Source: Aequorivita aquimaris
GTDB lineage: Bacteria; Bacteroidota; Bacteroidia; Flavobacteriales; Flavobacteriaceae
Length of the DNA: 64,000 bases
Reading direction: 5' to 3'
Assembly (NCBI RefSeq): GCF_001573155.1
Contig: NZ_JRWG01000007.1
Coordinates: 1-64,000, forward strand
The translations under genes and the position numbers were made by a program. The notes under the pieces were generated by a model that did not search any database, was not told where the DNA came from, and saw only the letters and a program-made list of their open reading frames with translations. Below, piece by piece: positions 25,413-33,387 of the stretch (positions within the stretch are counted from its first letter, which is position 1; each line of letters starts with the position of its first letter).

Positions 25413-25486
25413 CGAAAATACAAAAAAATGGAATATTTAAAAAATATTTAATGAAAATGCTTATTTAATGAACATAATTCATTAAA
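25413..25486 (-). promoter_or_regulatory. acnA upstream region: -7-like box and repeated TTTAATGAA sites
   Basis: The minus strand has a TATTTTCG box at 25420-25413 (TAnnTTTG with one change). Upstream of it TTTAATGAA occurs at 25447-25455 and 25464-25472, and its complement TTCATTAAA at 25478-25486. The last two form a 9-base inverted repeat with a 5-base spacer. TGAACATAATT is also repeated around 25469 and 25500. The pattern looks like a cluster of binding sites; the regulator is unknown. Confidence 0.45.
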
Positions 25487-25601
25487 TACTAAATATTATT
25501 GAACATAATTGCTAATATGATAAAAATACCTATGATAAATTAAGAAATTCAGAATATTACAAAAGAATGTTTTATAATTTTAAAAGGAAAGATTAATTGA
25601 A

Positions 25602-26555
25602 TTAATATAAGCTTTTGATTATTTCCTCAATACTTAACCCTTCGGCTTCGGCCTTGTAGTTTTTTATAAGCCTATGGCGAAGGATTCCGATTGCGGCTTT
25701 CTGCACGTCCTCAATATCTGGAGAAAATTTTCCGTGCAAGGCTGCATTTGTCTTGGCTGCCAAAATGAGGTTTTGCGAGGCGCGTGGCCCTGCGCCCCAA
25801 TCAATATAGTTTTTTACGGTATCAGTCGCGGTGGAACTATTGGGACGGGTTTTTCCAACGAGCGTTACTGCGTATTCCACAACATTGTCCGCTACTGGAA
25901 TTCTTCGGATCAATTGCTGAAAGTCTATGATTTCCTGCGCAGTGAAAAGGGCATTCACCTTTTCTATTTCTCCGGCAGTGGTTTGCTTTACTACCTCAAC
26001 CTCTTCAGAAAAAGAAGGGTATTCCAGATTTATGGCAAACATAAACCGATCCAACTGCGCCTCGGGCAATGGGTAGGTTCCCTCCTGCTCTATCGGGTTT
26101 TGAGTAGCGAGTACAAAATAGGGAAGATCCAATTTATAATGGTGGCCCGCAACAGTTACAGCACGCTCCTGCATAGCTTCCAGTAGGGCCGCTTGGGTTT
26201 TGGGAGGCGTGCGGTTAATCTCGTCTGCAAGGATGATGTTGGCGAAAATGGGCCCTTTTATGAATTTGAATTCACGGTTTTGATCTAAGATTTCAGAACC
26301 CAAAATATCGCTCGGCATCAAATCTGGTGTAAACTGAATTCTTTTGAATTTTAGACCGAGCGCTTCCGCAACAGTGTTTACCAACAAGGTTTTCGCAAGC
26401 CCGGGAACACCTATAAGCAAAGCGTGCCCACCGGAAAAGATGGCAAGCAAAACCTGCTCAACCACTTCATCTTGACCTACTATTACTTTTTTTATTTCTT
26501 TTTTAAGGGCGTTGTATTTGGAAACCAGTTGCGATACCGCTGCTACGTCTGACAT
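25602..26555 (-). CDS. MoxR-family AAA+ ATPase
   Basis: 317 residues. The AAA+ core has Walker A LIGVPGLAKT, Walker B ILADEINRTPPKTQAALLEAMQE and sensor region VLATQNPIEQEGTYPLPEAQLDRFMF, typical of MoxR. A C-terminal lid with IDWGAGPRASQNLILAAK follows. MoxR proteins act as chaperones that insert cofactors or activate partners, usually with VWA-domain proteins. Here the upstream neighbours are instead three SurA-like proteins, 13 bases away, an association that suggests envelope protein biogenesis. Confidence 0.95.
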   Translation of the reverse strand: MSDVAAVSQLVSKYNALKKEIKKVIVGQDEVVEQVLLAIFSGGHALLIGVPGLAKTLLVNTVAEALGLKFKRIQFTPDLMPSDILGSEILDQNREFKFIKGPIFANIILADEINRTPPKTQAALLEAMQERAVTVAGHHYKLDLPYFVLATQNPIEQEGTYPLPEAQLDRFMFAINLEYPSFSEEVEVVKQTTAGEIEKVNALFTAQEIIDFQQLIRRIPVADNVVEYAVTLVGKTRPNSSTATDTVKNYIDWGAGPRASQNLILAAKTNAALHGKFSPDIEDVQKAAIGILRHRLIKNYKAEAEGLSIEEIIKSLY

Positions 26556-26568
26556 ATTGTTTTCTATA

Positions 26569-28005
26569 TTATTTTTTTAACCAATCTCCAGCAAAGTCAC
26601 AATCCTGGTAATCTTGATTGATGCTAATATACGTATCTTTTATTTTCTCGTTCTGCCATTTGTTGATTACCTTAATCTGCTTTTCGCGTAAGGCCAATTG
26701 TTTGATGCGCTCATAATCATTGGCATAATTGGCTTTGTGCTCGGGGTATTTTTTAGTAACGGTAAGGATTTTCAAACTGCTTTTTCCGGTACGGTCACGG
26801 TCTGTGAAAATTTCAGAAACCTGTCCTTCCTTTAGATTATATACTTGGGCGCTAAGGGTAGGATCCATTTTGGTGAGATCAAACTTAGTGTCAAATGTTA
26901 TGGGGTTAACCAATTGGCCTCCGTTATTTCTGGTTTCCTTATCGTCTGAATACTTTCTGGCAGCTTCGGCAAAGGTAATTTCGCCATTCTCTATTTCGGT
27001 TTTGATGTCCTCTATCTTTTTCTGTGCTTCATCAATCGATTTTTGTGATACTTCGGGAAACATTAGAATGTGCCTTACATCTACCTCCTGCCCGCGGATC
27101 TTTTCAACATAAAGAATATGCCAGCCAAATTCGGTCTCAAAAGGCTCACTGATCTCGCCTTCCAAAAGTGAAAAGGCCTGATCCTTAAATTCCTTTGCCC
27201 AAGGCGAATCGCGTCTTACGCCCTGATAAAGGCCTCCTTTTGAAGCAGAACCCGGATCTTTGGAATAAAGCACCGCTTTAGTTGCAAAACTGGAGCCGTT
27301 GTCAATAATATCTGCACGGATTGCGTTTAGTCTGGCTATGACCTCGTCTATGGCCTGTTTGGTTACTTCGGGGTCAATAACAATTTGCGCAATTTCAATC
27401 TCCGCTCCAAAAACGGGGCGTTCTTCTTCGGGAATGGAAAAGAAAAAAGTACGTACCTCTTCTGGGGTAACCTCTACTTTTTCAATTACTTTTTGCTGCA
27501 TTAAGCTTGCCAATTTTATGCTCTTGTTGGCTTCAAAAAGTTCCTTTTTAAGATCGGCAATGTTATCTTTTCTGTAGTATGCCGCAACTTTTTCCTCACT
27601 GCCCAATTCACTGATCATATATTGCAATTGCTGATCAATCATTCCGTTTATTTCGGCATCGGGAACTAAAATGCTGTCCTGCTGGGCCTGGTGCGCGTAT
27701 AGTTTATCCTCCATCAACTTGCCCATTAATTGGCAACGGGTTATGTCTTCAATAGACATGCCCTGCGATTGCATTTCAACGTAGGCCTTATCGATATCGC
27801 TATCAAGAATTACGTATTCGCCAACTACGGCGCTTACACCTTCTGCCTTGTACCTTTTAAAAGGTTTTAAAGTGTCGCGCTTTACAGCTTGCTGCATCAC
27901 CAAGGAATCATTAGCTTTCGCAACCCCGGTACTGTCCGGCTCTACCACTGTTTGTGCTTGTAGCATTGCAGAAGTAAGTAACAATACCAATAAAAGTTTA
28001 TTCAT
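26569..28005 (-). CDS. SurA-like periplasmic peptidylprolyl isomerase with two parvulin domains
   Basis: 478 residues from the internal ATG at 28005 (MNKLLLVLLLTSAMLQAQ), which starts a normal signal peptide; an ATG 19 codons earlier lies deep in the upstream gene. A SurA-type N-domain (AVVGEYVILDSDIDKAYVEMQ) is followed by two parvulin domains, the first with SKGGLYQGVRRDSPWAKEF and FGWHILYVEKI, the second with DVRHILMFPEV and NNGGQLV. It should act as a chaperone for outer-membrane proteins. It overlaps the next gene upstream by eight bases. Confidence 0.9.
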   Translation of the reverse strand: MNKLLLVLLLTSAMLQAQTVVEPDSTGVAKANDSLVMQQAVKRDTLKPFKRYKAEGVSAVVGEYVILDSDIDKAYVEMQSQGMSIEDITRCQLMGKLMEDKLYAHQAQQDSILVPDAEINGMIDQQLQYMISELGSEEKVAAYYRKDNIADLKKELFEANKSIKLASLMQQKVIEKVEVTPEEVRTFFFSIPEEERPVFGAEIEIAQIVIDPEVTKQAIDEVIARLNAIRADIIDNGSSFATKAVLYSKDPGSASKGGLYQGVRRDSPWAKEFKDQAFSLLEGEISEPFETEFGWHILYVEKIRGQEVDVRHILMFPEVSQKSIDEAQKKIEDIKTEIENGEITFAEAARKYSDDKETRNNGGQLVNPITFDTKFDLTKMDPTLSAQVYNLKEGQVSEIFTDRDRTGKSSLKILTVTKKYPEHKANYANDYERIKQLALREKQIKVINKWQNEKIKDTYISINQDYQDCDFAGDWLKK

Positions 28006-28855
28006 TTTTATAGATTTCAAAATTATTTGTTTCAATAGCATCTCTTGTAATATCTGTTTCAAGTTTTTTTATGAGCTCCAGCTTTCTCTTATTCAGAATT
28101 ATTTGTTTCAAAGTAGGCTTAACGTAGGAAAGGGGCGCGGTATCATTGGGATTAAGCACATCTTCAATTTTCACCAAATATACTCCTAATGAATCTTGCA
28201 ATTGTGTAAAATTGGATTTTTTTAACACTTGCTCACTGTTGTCCCTAATTGCGGGCAAGGTATTTAGCAAAATTTCTTTTCTCACCCAAACCGAATCATT
28301 GAAGTTTGAGGAAATAAATTGATAGTCCTGGCTGTTGAGCGATTTTCTATCCTTTTCGTTATATCTTCCCAGCTTCTCGCGCACGGACGCCAAACCTTCA
28401 TAATTGACCGGCAACTGCACGTAGCGCAATTTGACCAGCAAATCTTTTAACCTAAAGTTTTCTTTATTGGTCTCGTAATAGTCGCGGTACTCCTGTTCGG
28501 TAATGGTGCTATCCAGTTGCTTGCTTACAATTACATTTTTATAGGCTTCCGTTAATAAATCGTTTTGGTATTCCTGCACCAGTTTTTCGTACTGTTCCAG
28601 TTGGTCTGCACTCAGATTTATTCTTGCTTGGTCTATAAGCAACTGCTGGGTGGCCCAACGGTTTATATAGTTGTTGACAATTAGAATGCTATCCTCGGGG
28701 GTAGTATCTTCACTTATAAATTTCTGGATGTCCTTTTCATATAAAAAATTATCATTTACACGCGCCACTACGTTCTCCTCCATCTTTGGCTTAAAGTATT
28801 CACAGGAAACCAAAAGGGTGCAAAATAAAATTATATGAAAAATGTGACGTATCAC
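27998..28855 (-). CDS. SurA N-domain-like lipoprotein (no clear isomerase site)
   Basis: 285 residues. The lipobox is at FCTLLVSCEYF. The segment VVARVNDNFLYEKDIQKFI matches the start of SurA/PpiC chaperone domains, and the helical middle fits the same fold. The parvulin landmarks (xxHILV..., GGDLG, FGYHI) are absent, so it is probably a chaperone without isomerase activity. It overlaps the next gene by four bases (ATGA). Confidence 0.78.
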   Translation of the reverse strand: MIRHIFHIILFCTLLVSCEYFKPKMEENVVARVNDNFLYEKDIQKFISEDTTPEDSILIVNNYINRWATQQLLIDQARINLSADQLEQYEKLVQEYQNDLLTEAYKNVIVSKQLDSTITEQEYRDYYETNKENFRLKDLLVKLRYVQLPVNYEGLASVREKLGRYNEKDRKSLNSQDYQFISSNFNDSVWVRKEILLNTLPAIRDNSEQVLKKSNFTQLQDSLGVYLVKIEDVLNPNDTAPLSYVKPTLKQIILNKRKLELIKKLETDITRDAIETNNFEIYKNE

Positions 28856-30810
28856 TTCAAGTCCCTTTTAATTCGTTTTAAAGCTTTATTGTTAATGTCA
28901 ACCTTGTATTTACTTCGTAAACTTTCCATCCATGAAGCCTCAATATCATTTTGATAATTGCTTAAAACTTTCCCTTTTACTTCATCTAAAGCCTTAACGC
29001 CGGGCGCCAATACTTCTTTTATATTTACTACTACAAACGAATCATTGTTAGGATAAATACTTGAAACTCCTTGTTTAATTGCAAGATTCTTTGGCAGCTC
29101 ATGTTGATCAATTTCAAAAAGTCCCGGCGTTATCAATACGTTTACTTTTTCTTCAGTATTGAGTGATGCTTTTATTTCTTCAGCAGTTTTACCTTCTGCC
29201 AACATAGTCTGAATCTGCTTTGCGATGCTTTCTGAAGTAGCTGAATAAATATCTGCATCAACCCGCTGTTTCCATTGGTAGTCTGTCTTTGTTTTACTAT
29301 AATATTCATCAAGGCCCAAACTATCATTCTTAGCTTTCTGCCAGATGTTTTTGTTCATCACATCAAAAATCAAAAGTCCGTCGCGGTATTCATTAAGCAC
29401 AGCCGCGTACTCTTCATTGTCCACTTCCAGTCTTTCTTTGAAATAATCCTTGAGTTGCTCAGTTTCAAATTCGTTATAAAGTTCCACCAAAAATGCCTCC
29501 TTTTGCTTGTACGGCCTTGTGGTTCTTTGTCTATTCTCAATAAATTTGGCAAAATCTGTGTACCCTACCTTTCTGTCCCCTATGGTGAAAAGCGTTTTCT
29601 CTTCAGAAGCAGGAATGGGTTCCATTACCCACTTTCGCTTAAGCACATCATCACCTACATACGTATCAAAATAGGGTAAAAAGCTTGCTTCTTTTTTGAA
29701 GCCGTATTTCTGCTTTATCTTGTTGTTGGTAGCGGTGGTAACCAATTTAGAACGGTCGCCTTCAGATACCTTTTTCTCGAGCATCTGTTTTTGCTCTTCA
29801 AAAGTTTCCATCGGAAGTTTTTCATCCAAACGAATAATATGCCAGCCAAAATCAGTTTTTACAGGCTTACTGATATCACCAATCGTTTTTAAATCATAGG
29901 CAGCATCCTCAAACTCTGATGCACGAAGATCACCTTTTGTAAAAGGGTTCAGTTTCCCTCCCTTTACTGCAGAGTTTTTATCGTCAGAAAATTGTTTTGC
30001 CAAGCTTTCAAAAGATTCGCCCTGTTTTAGCATCGTGTAAATTTCATTGATGCGTTCTTCAGGGTTAAAAGTGCGCGCTCCTTTTTTATCAGAAATCATA
30101 ATGTGTGAAACCCCAATCTTTGGCAATTTTGCTCTTCGGTCCTTCACTTTTATGATGTGGTAACCAAAACTGGTTCTAACAATTTCAGAAATTTCTCCTA
30201 CCGGAGTGTTATAGGCTGCAGTTTCAAAAGGATAAACCATAGTGAACACAGAAAAATAACCCAAATCGCCGCCTCTTTCCTTGGCGCCCGGTTCTTCGGA
30301 ATATGTTTTTGCAAGCGCTGTAAAGTCTTCTCCTTTTAGGGCTTTTTCCCTAATTGACTTTATTTTATTATAAGCAGCCAATGTGTCCTGCGGAACCGAT
30401 TCATAATCTACACGAATCAAAATGTGTGATGCGGCTATATCAAACTTTCCACGCTCGTATGCTTCCTTGGCAAGTTCTTCTGTAACCTTATCTTCAAAGA
30501 GATAATTTCTTGACAGTTGGTCCCGGTATTTTGAAAATTCACTTTTATAAGCGCTTTCTTGATCCAAACCTTGAGCTTGGGCTTCTGCAATTTTCAATTT
30601 ATAATCTATAAAAAGCTCCAAATAACCATCTATATCTTTCTGGGATTCATCCTGAACCAGATCCAGGTTCTTTTTATAAACACGCTTAAATTCATTGGTG
30701 TAAACAGGTTTGCCGTTTATGGTCATCAACACCTCTTTTTTGTTTTGCGAAAAAACGGTCGTGGCGCTTAAAAAGACCAAAATGAATAGGGAAAGAAATT
30801 TTTTCATCAT
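28852..30810 (-). CDS. periplasmic peptidylprolyl isomerase with two parvulin domains (PpiC/SurA family)
   Basis: 652 residues with signal peptide MMKKFLSLFILVFLSATTVFSQ. The N-domain VLMTINGKPVYTNEFKRVY is followed by parvulin domain 1 (AASHILIRVDYE, GGDLGYFSVFTMVYPFE, FGYHIIKVKDRR) and domain 2 (GVSHIMISDKKG, GGKLNPFTKGDLRASEFE, FGWHIIRLDE). A long C-terminal helical region of about 280 residues has no clear motif. It is the first gene of the chaperone operon and is preceded by a -7 box (30843-30850). Confidence 0.92.
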   Translation of the reverse strand: MMKKFLSLFILVFLSATTVFSQNKKEVLMTINGKPVYTNEFKRVYKKNLDLVQDESQKDIDGYLELFIDYKLKIAEAQAQGLDQESAYKSEFSKYRDQLSRNYLFEDKVTEELAKEAYERGKFDIAASHILIRVDYESVPQDTLAAYNKIKSIREKALKGEDFTALAKTYSEEPGAKERGGDLGYFSVFTMVYPFETAAYNTPVGEISEIVRTSFGYHIIKVKDRRAKLPKIGVSHIMISDKKGARTFNPEERINEIYTMLKQGESFESLAKQFSDDKNSAVKGGKLNPFTKGDLRASEFEDAAYDLKTIGDISKPVKTDFGWHIIRLDEKLPMETFEEQKQMLEKKVSEGDRSKLVTTATNNKIKQKYGFKKEASFLPYFDTYVGDDVLKRKWVMEPIPASEEKTLFTIGDRKVGYTDFAKFIENRQRTTRPYKQKEAFLVELYNEFETEQLKDYFKERLEVDNEEYAAVLNEYRDGLLIFDVMNKNIWQKAKNDSLGLDEYYSKTKTDYQWKQRVDADIYSATSESIAKQIQTMLAEGKTAEEIKASLNTEEKVNVLITPGLFEIDQHELPKNLAIKQGVSSIYPNNDSFVVVNIKEVLAPGVKALDEVKGKVLSNYQNDIEASWMESLRSKYKVDINNKALKRIKRDLK

Positions 30811-30842
30811 TTTTTGAATATTTTATTTTTATTGAAGCGTGG

Positions 30843-30850
30843 CAAAAATA
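30843..30850 (-). promoter_or_regulatory. -7 box of the chaperone operon
   Basis: The minus strand reads TATTTTTG, 33 bases upstream of the ATG at 30810. No convincing -33 element. The remaining part of the 30811-31018 gap is AT-rich and shows nothing else. Confidence 0.45.
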
Positions 30851-31018
30851 ACAAAAAGCTATGGTAACACACATCAGAAATGCAAACGAATTTAATATAA
30901 TTATAGTGTTTTTCGGTTTTAAAAATATTCCCAAAAACCCGTACCTTGCCAATGGTTTTAAAAAGAAAAAAACTTTAGCTTTTATTTACTGAAACAATTT
31001 CTTCAAAACACCCTGTAA

Positions 31019-31258
31019 ATGACTGAAAGAATAAAACTTATATGGGATTTTCGAGGCCCTAACGCAAAGCACATTGCCCAACACCACGCAAAGCATCTTA
31101 ATGAATTTGCCGAAACGGAAAAGCTACAGCACAGCTTTACCGGAATAGAAGAACATAGCCCTATGCACCACATCGCATTTATGGTCGTAGAAAAAAATCT
31201 GATGGATAGTTTACGGGAAACCCTAAAGCCCACCCGAGGGCAGCTTTATGACGAATGA
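31019..31258 (+). CDS. small histidine-rich protein of unknown function
   Basis: 79 residues, not recognised. It has no signal peptide. Histidines cluster in AKHIAQHHAKHL and EEHSPMHHIAFMVV. It ends with a four-base overlap (ATGA) onto the DinB gene, so the two are translated together. The composition is consistent with a soluble metal-binding or metal-dependent protein; this is inference only. Coding is supported by the tight coupling and normal codon use. Confidence 0.7.
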   Translation: MTERIKLIWDFRGPNAKHIAQHHAKHLNEFAETEKLQHSFTGIEEHSPMHHIAFMVVEKNLMDSLRETLKPTRGQLYDE

Positions 31259-31698
31259 AGTCCTTTTTTCAAAATAGTTTTGAGTATACACACCACTGCA
31301 ATCAGCAAGTTATTGACACATTGATTGGGCACCCTGTTCTTTTTAAAGGAAAGATAAGCGTTTTGACAAGCCATACACTAAATGCCCACCACATTTGGAA
31401 CCATAGAATTTTGGGTGCTTTACCTACTTTTTCGGTGTGGCAAGAATTGGGCCTGAAACAATTAAAAACCATCAACACCGAAAATTTTGAGAAAAGCATA
31501 CATATTCTTCACCAAATACAATTAAATGAAAATATAAGTTACACCAATAGCAAGGGACAAGCTTATACAAATTCGGTAGTCGATATCCTTTTTCACATAA
31601 TAAACCACAGCACCTATCACCGTGGCCAGCTTATCAGTTTGCTAAAAGAAAAAGGGCTTCCACCTCTTATTACAGACTATATTTTTTACAAACGATAG
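31255..31698 (+). CDS. DinB-family protein (YfiT/DinB-like putative metalloenzyme)
   Basis: 147 residues, four-helix bundle type. The three metal-binding histidine positions are recognisable: an early His near residue 40 to 46 (SHTLNAHHIWNHR) and the C-terminal HIINHSTYHRGQLISLLKEKG, matching the HxxxHRGQ signature. The family includes thiol transferases and proteins of unknown role. It is coupled to the 79-residue protein before it. Confidence 0.85.
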   Translation: MKSFFQNSFEYTHHCNQQVIDTLIGHPVLFKGKISVLTSHTLNAHHIWNHRILGALPTFSVWQELGLKQLKTINTENFEKSIHILHQIQLNENISYTNSKGQAYTNSVVDILFHIINHSTYHRGQLISLLKEKGLPPLITDYIFYKR

Positions 31699-31710
31699 CG
31701 CAACTGCCTG

Positions 31711-31738
31711 TATATTTGCAATATTTATAGTAATATTG
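31711..31738 (+). promoter_or_regulatory. promoter -7 box with adjacent inverted repeat, before the OmpH gene
   Basis: TATATTTG (31711-31718) is followed directly by CAATATT-TATAGT-AATATTG (31719-31738), a 7-base inverted repeat with a 6-base loop. It would lie at the transcription start, as an operator or a 5' hairpin. The -33 region is weak. Confidence 0.55.
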
Positions 31739-31766
31739 CGCACTTAATTTTTTAAAACATATTAAA

Positions 31767-32285
31767 ATGAAATTTCTAAAAATTGTCATATTCTTTATTG
31801 GCCTTACCACTTTCGCACAAAGCAAAGTGGGCGTTGCGGATATAGATTACATACTTTCCAAAATGCCAGAAATGGAAACCGTAAGAACACAATTGGAAAC
31901 CTACGCATCACAATTGGACATTGATCTTAATAAAAAAATAGACGAATATAAAGTATTGGCCGAAGCATATAAAAAAGGCGAGGCTAACTTGACTCCCGAA
32001 GAAAAAAAGACAAAACAGACCGAACTTTTAACATTGGATGCCGACATTCAAAAATTTCAGCAAAACGGCGCCAAGCTTATGGAAATAAAGCGACAGGAAT
32101 ACCTACAACCACTTTACAAAAAAATAGGCGAAGCTTTGGACAAAGTAGCCAAAGCACAAGAGTTTACCCAAGTTACCCAAACCAATCAAGACTTGATATA
32201 TCTAGATCCAAATTATGACTTAACCATTCCGATTCTCACCGAATTGGGAATTCCCATAACAGCTGACGAAGAAGAAGGAAAATAA
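31767..32285 (+). CDS. OmpH/Skp-family periplasmic chaperone
   Basis: 172 residues with a short signal peptide (MKFLKIVIFFIGLTTFAQS). VGVADIDYILSKMPEMETVR is the family start, and a long coiled-coil (residues ~40-130, rich in Lys/Glu/Gln) forms the tentacles that hold unfolded outer-membrane proteins. An acidic tail ends it. It has its own promoter and terminator. Confidence 0.9.
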   Translation: MKFLKIVIFFIGLTTFAQSKVGVADIDYILSKMPEMETVRTQLETYASQLDIDLNKKIDEYKVLAEAYKKGEANLTPEEKKTKQTELLTLDADIQKFQQNGAKLMEIKRQEYLQPLYKKIGEALDKVAKAQEFTQVTQTNQDLIYLDPNYDLTIPILTELGIPITADEEEGK

Positions 32286-32310
32286 AAGACTCCTTAATTT
32301 TTATAAAAGA

Positions 32311-32341
32311 AACGTGGAACTCTTATGGTCCACGTTTTTTT
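32311..32341 (+). terminator. intrinsic terminator after the OmpH gene
   Basis: AACGTGGA (32311-32318) pairs with TCCACGTT (32329-32336) and is followed by a T-run to 32341. Confidence 0.85.
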
Positions 32342-32362
32342 ATGCTTTATTTTTCAAAAAAC

Positions 32363-32370
32363 TATATTTG
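32363..32370 (+). promoter_or_regulatory. -7 box before the orphan gene pair
   Basis: TATATTTG, 22 bases before the ATG at 32393. No clear -33 box. Confidence 0.5.
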
Positions 32371-32392
32371 AAGAATCTCAACTCACTTAGTC

Positions 32393-32935
32393 ATGAACCT
32401 AATTAAAGATTTTGCAGAAAAACACAATGGGTATTATGAAGAAGAAAACATTAAAAATATTTTTTCACTTTTGGGAAGAATGGTCTATCAGCCCAAAACA
32501 GCAAAATTCTTAATAGCAGGTTCCAGAATTTCCATTAATCTTGATGAAGTTGGCGGAGCAATCCCTACTGCAGAACCCTATAGGATTACGCTTCATTTAA
32601 ATAATAAAATAAGGGAAAGCTTAGAAATTTATCCTATTACTTTTCTTGAAAAACTAATTCTAAGGCTGTTACCATCAAAAAATAAAATATTGAAAACCAA
32701 GTATATATTTAAAGGAAATGAAAAGCTAATATCACAAATTGTTAATGATGAATTGTTAATCAAACTTCTTCAAAAACAAAATCTTTACATTCGTATTCCA
32801 TATAAAAATACATCAAAAATAATACTTACACCACCTCACGGAATTGAAAGTGCAGCACAGCTTAAAAGCTTTATTGAGATTTTGAAATCTATTGAAGTAA
32901 AAATTAAATCCAATGAACTCTCGCGAAATTATTGA
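32393..32935 (+). CDS. protein of unknown function, first of an orphan pair
   Basis: 180 residues, not recognised. No signal peptide, membrane segment or catalytic motif is visible. It is predicted to alternate strands and helices (RISINLDEVGG, YRITLHLNNKI, FLEKLILRLLP) and is rich in Lys, Ile and Asn. Its end overlaps the next gene by 23 bases, so the two are one unit, with their own -7 box. The pair lies between two terminators (32311-32341 and 33331-33359), as an independent cassette would. Confidence 0.7.
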   Translation: MNLIKDFAEKHNGYYEEENIKNIFSLLGRMVYQPKTAKFLIAGSRISINLDEVGGAIPTAEPYRITLHLNNKIRESLEIYPITFLEKLILRLLPSKNKILKTKYIFKGNEKLISQIVNDELLIKLLQKQNLYIRIPYKNTSKIILTPPHGIESAAQLKSFIEILKSIEVKIKSNELSRNY

Positions 32936-33332
32936 ACAAATAAACAATAATCTTTCCGGCGAAATTATAAGAACCATTAAGATAAACGATAGGGATTATA
33001 AACTGAAGCTTTATTGGAACAGCCGTGTAAGAATAACAATAGGTCCAAAAAATTCATTAATTACAGAAACAGATTTTTCGGAGATTAGAAAATTACCGCT
33101 TATTAGTATTATTGTACGTACTCCGCAGTATGGTCTAAGAGGAGAAAAAACTGAACTCACCGAGAAGTTACTCTTAAATCAATATACCCGTGCGCTACTT
33201 TACTTTCCTGCTTCAAAACTTATTTGTCAAAATAGTAAAATTTCATATAGCGCAGCATTGAGAAAAAAGGACAGTCATCAACTGGAAACTATAATCAATT
33301 ATTTTAAAGCGTTGCTCAATACTTTAAAATAA
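32913..33332 (+). CDS. protein of unknown function, second of an orphan pair
   Basis: 139 residues, not recognised. No signal peptide or known motif. It shares with its partner a basic, Ile/Asn-rich composition and short strand-like stretches (YKLKLYWNSRVRITIG, LISIIVRTPQYGLRG). The start ATG at 32913 lies inside the partner gene. A two-component module is possible, but nothing identifies it as toxin-antitoxin, immunity or enzyme. Confidence 0.7.
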   Translation: MNSREIIEQINNNLSGEIIRTIKINDRDYKLKLYWNSRVRITIGPKNSLITETDFSEIRKLPLISIIVRTPQYGLRGEKTELTEKLLLNQYTRALLYFPASKLICQNSKISYSAALRKKDSHQLETIINYFKALLNTLK

Positions 33333-33359
33333 AAAAGCACCAGAAAAACCCAGTGCTTT
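33331..33359 (-). terminator. guaB terminator
   Basis: AAAGCAC (33334-33340) pairs with GTGCTTT (33353-33359); the minus strand continues with a six-base T-run. It overlaps the end of the orphan pair. Confidence 0.7.
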
Positions 33360-33387
33360 AAACAAACATATTCTTTATTTTTTAAAA

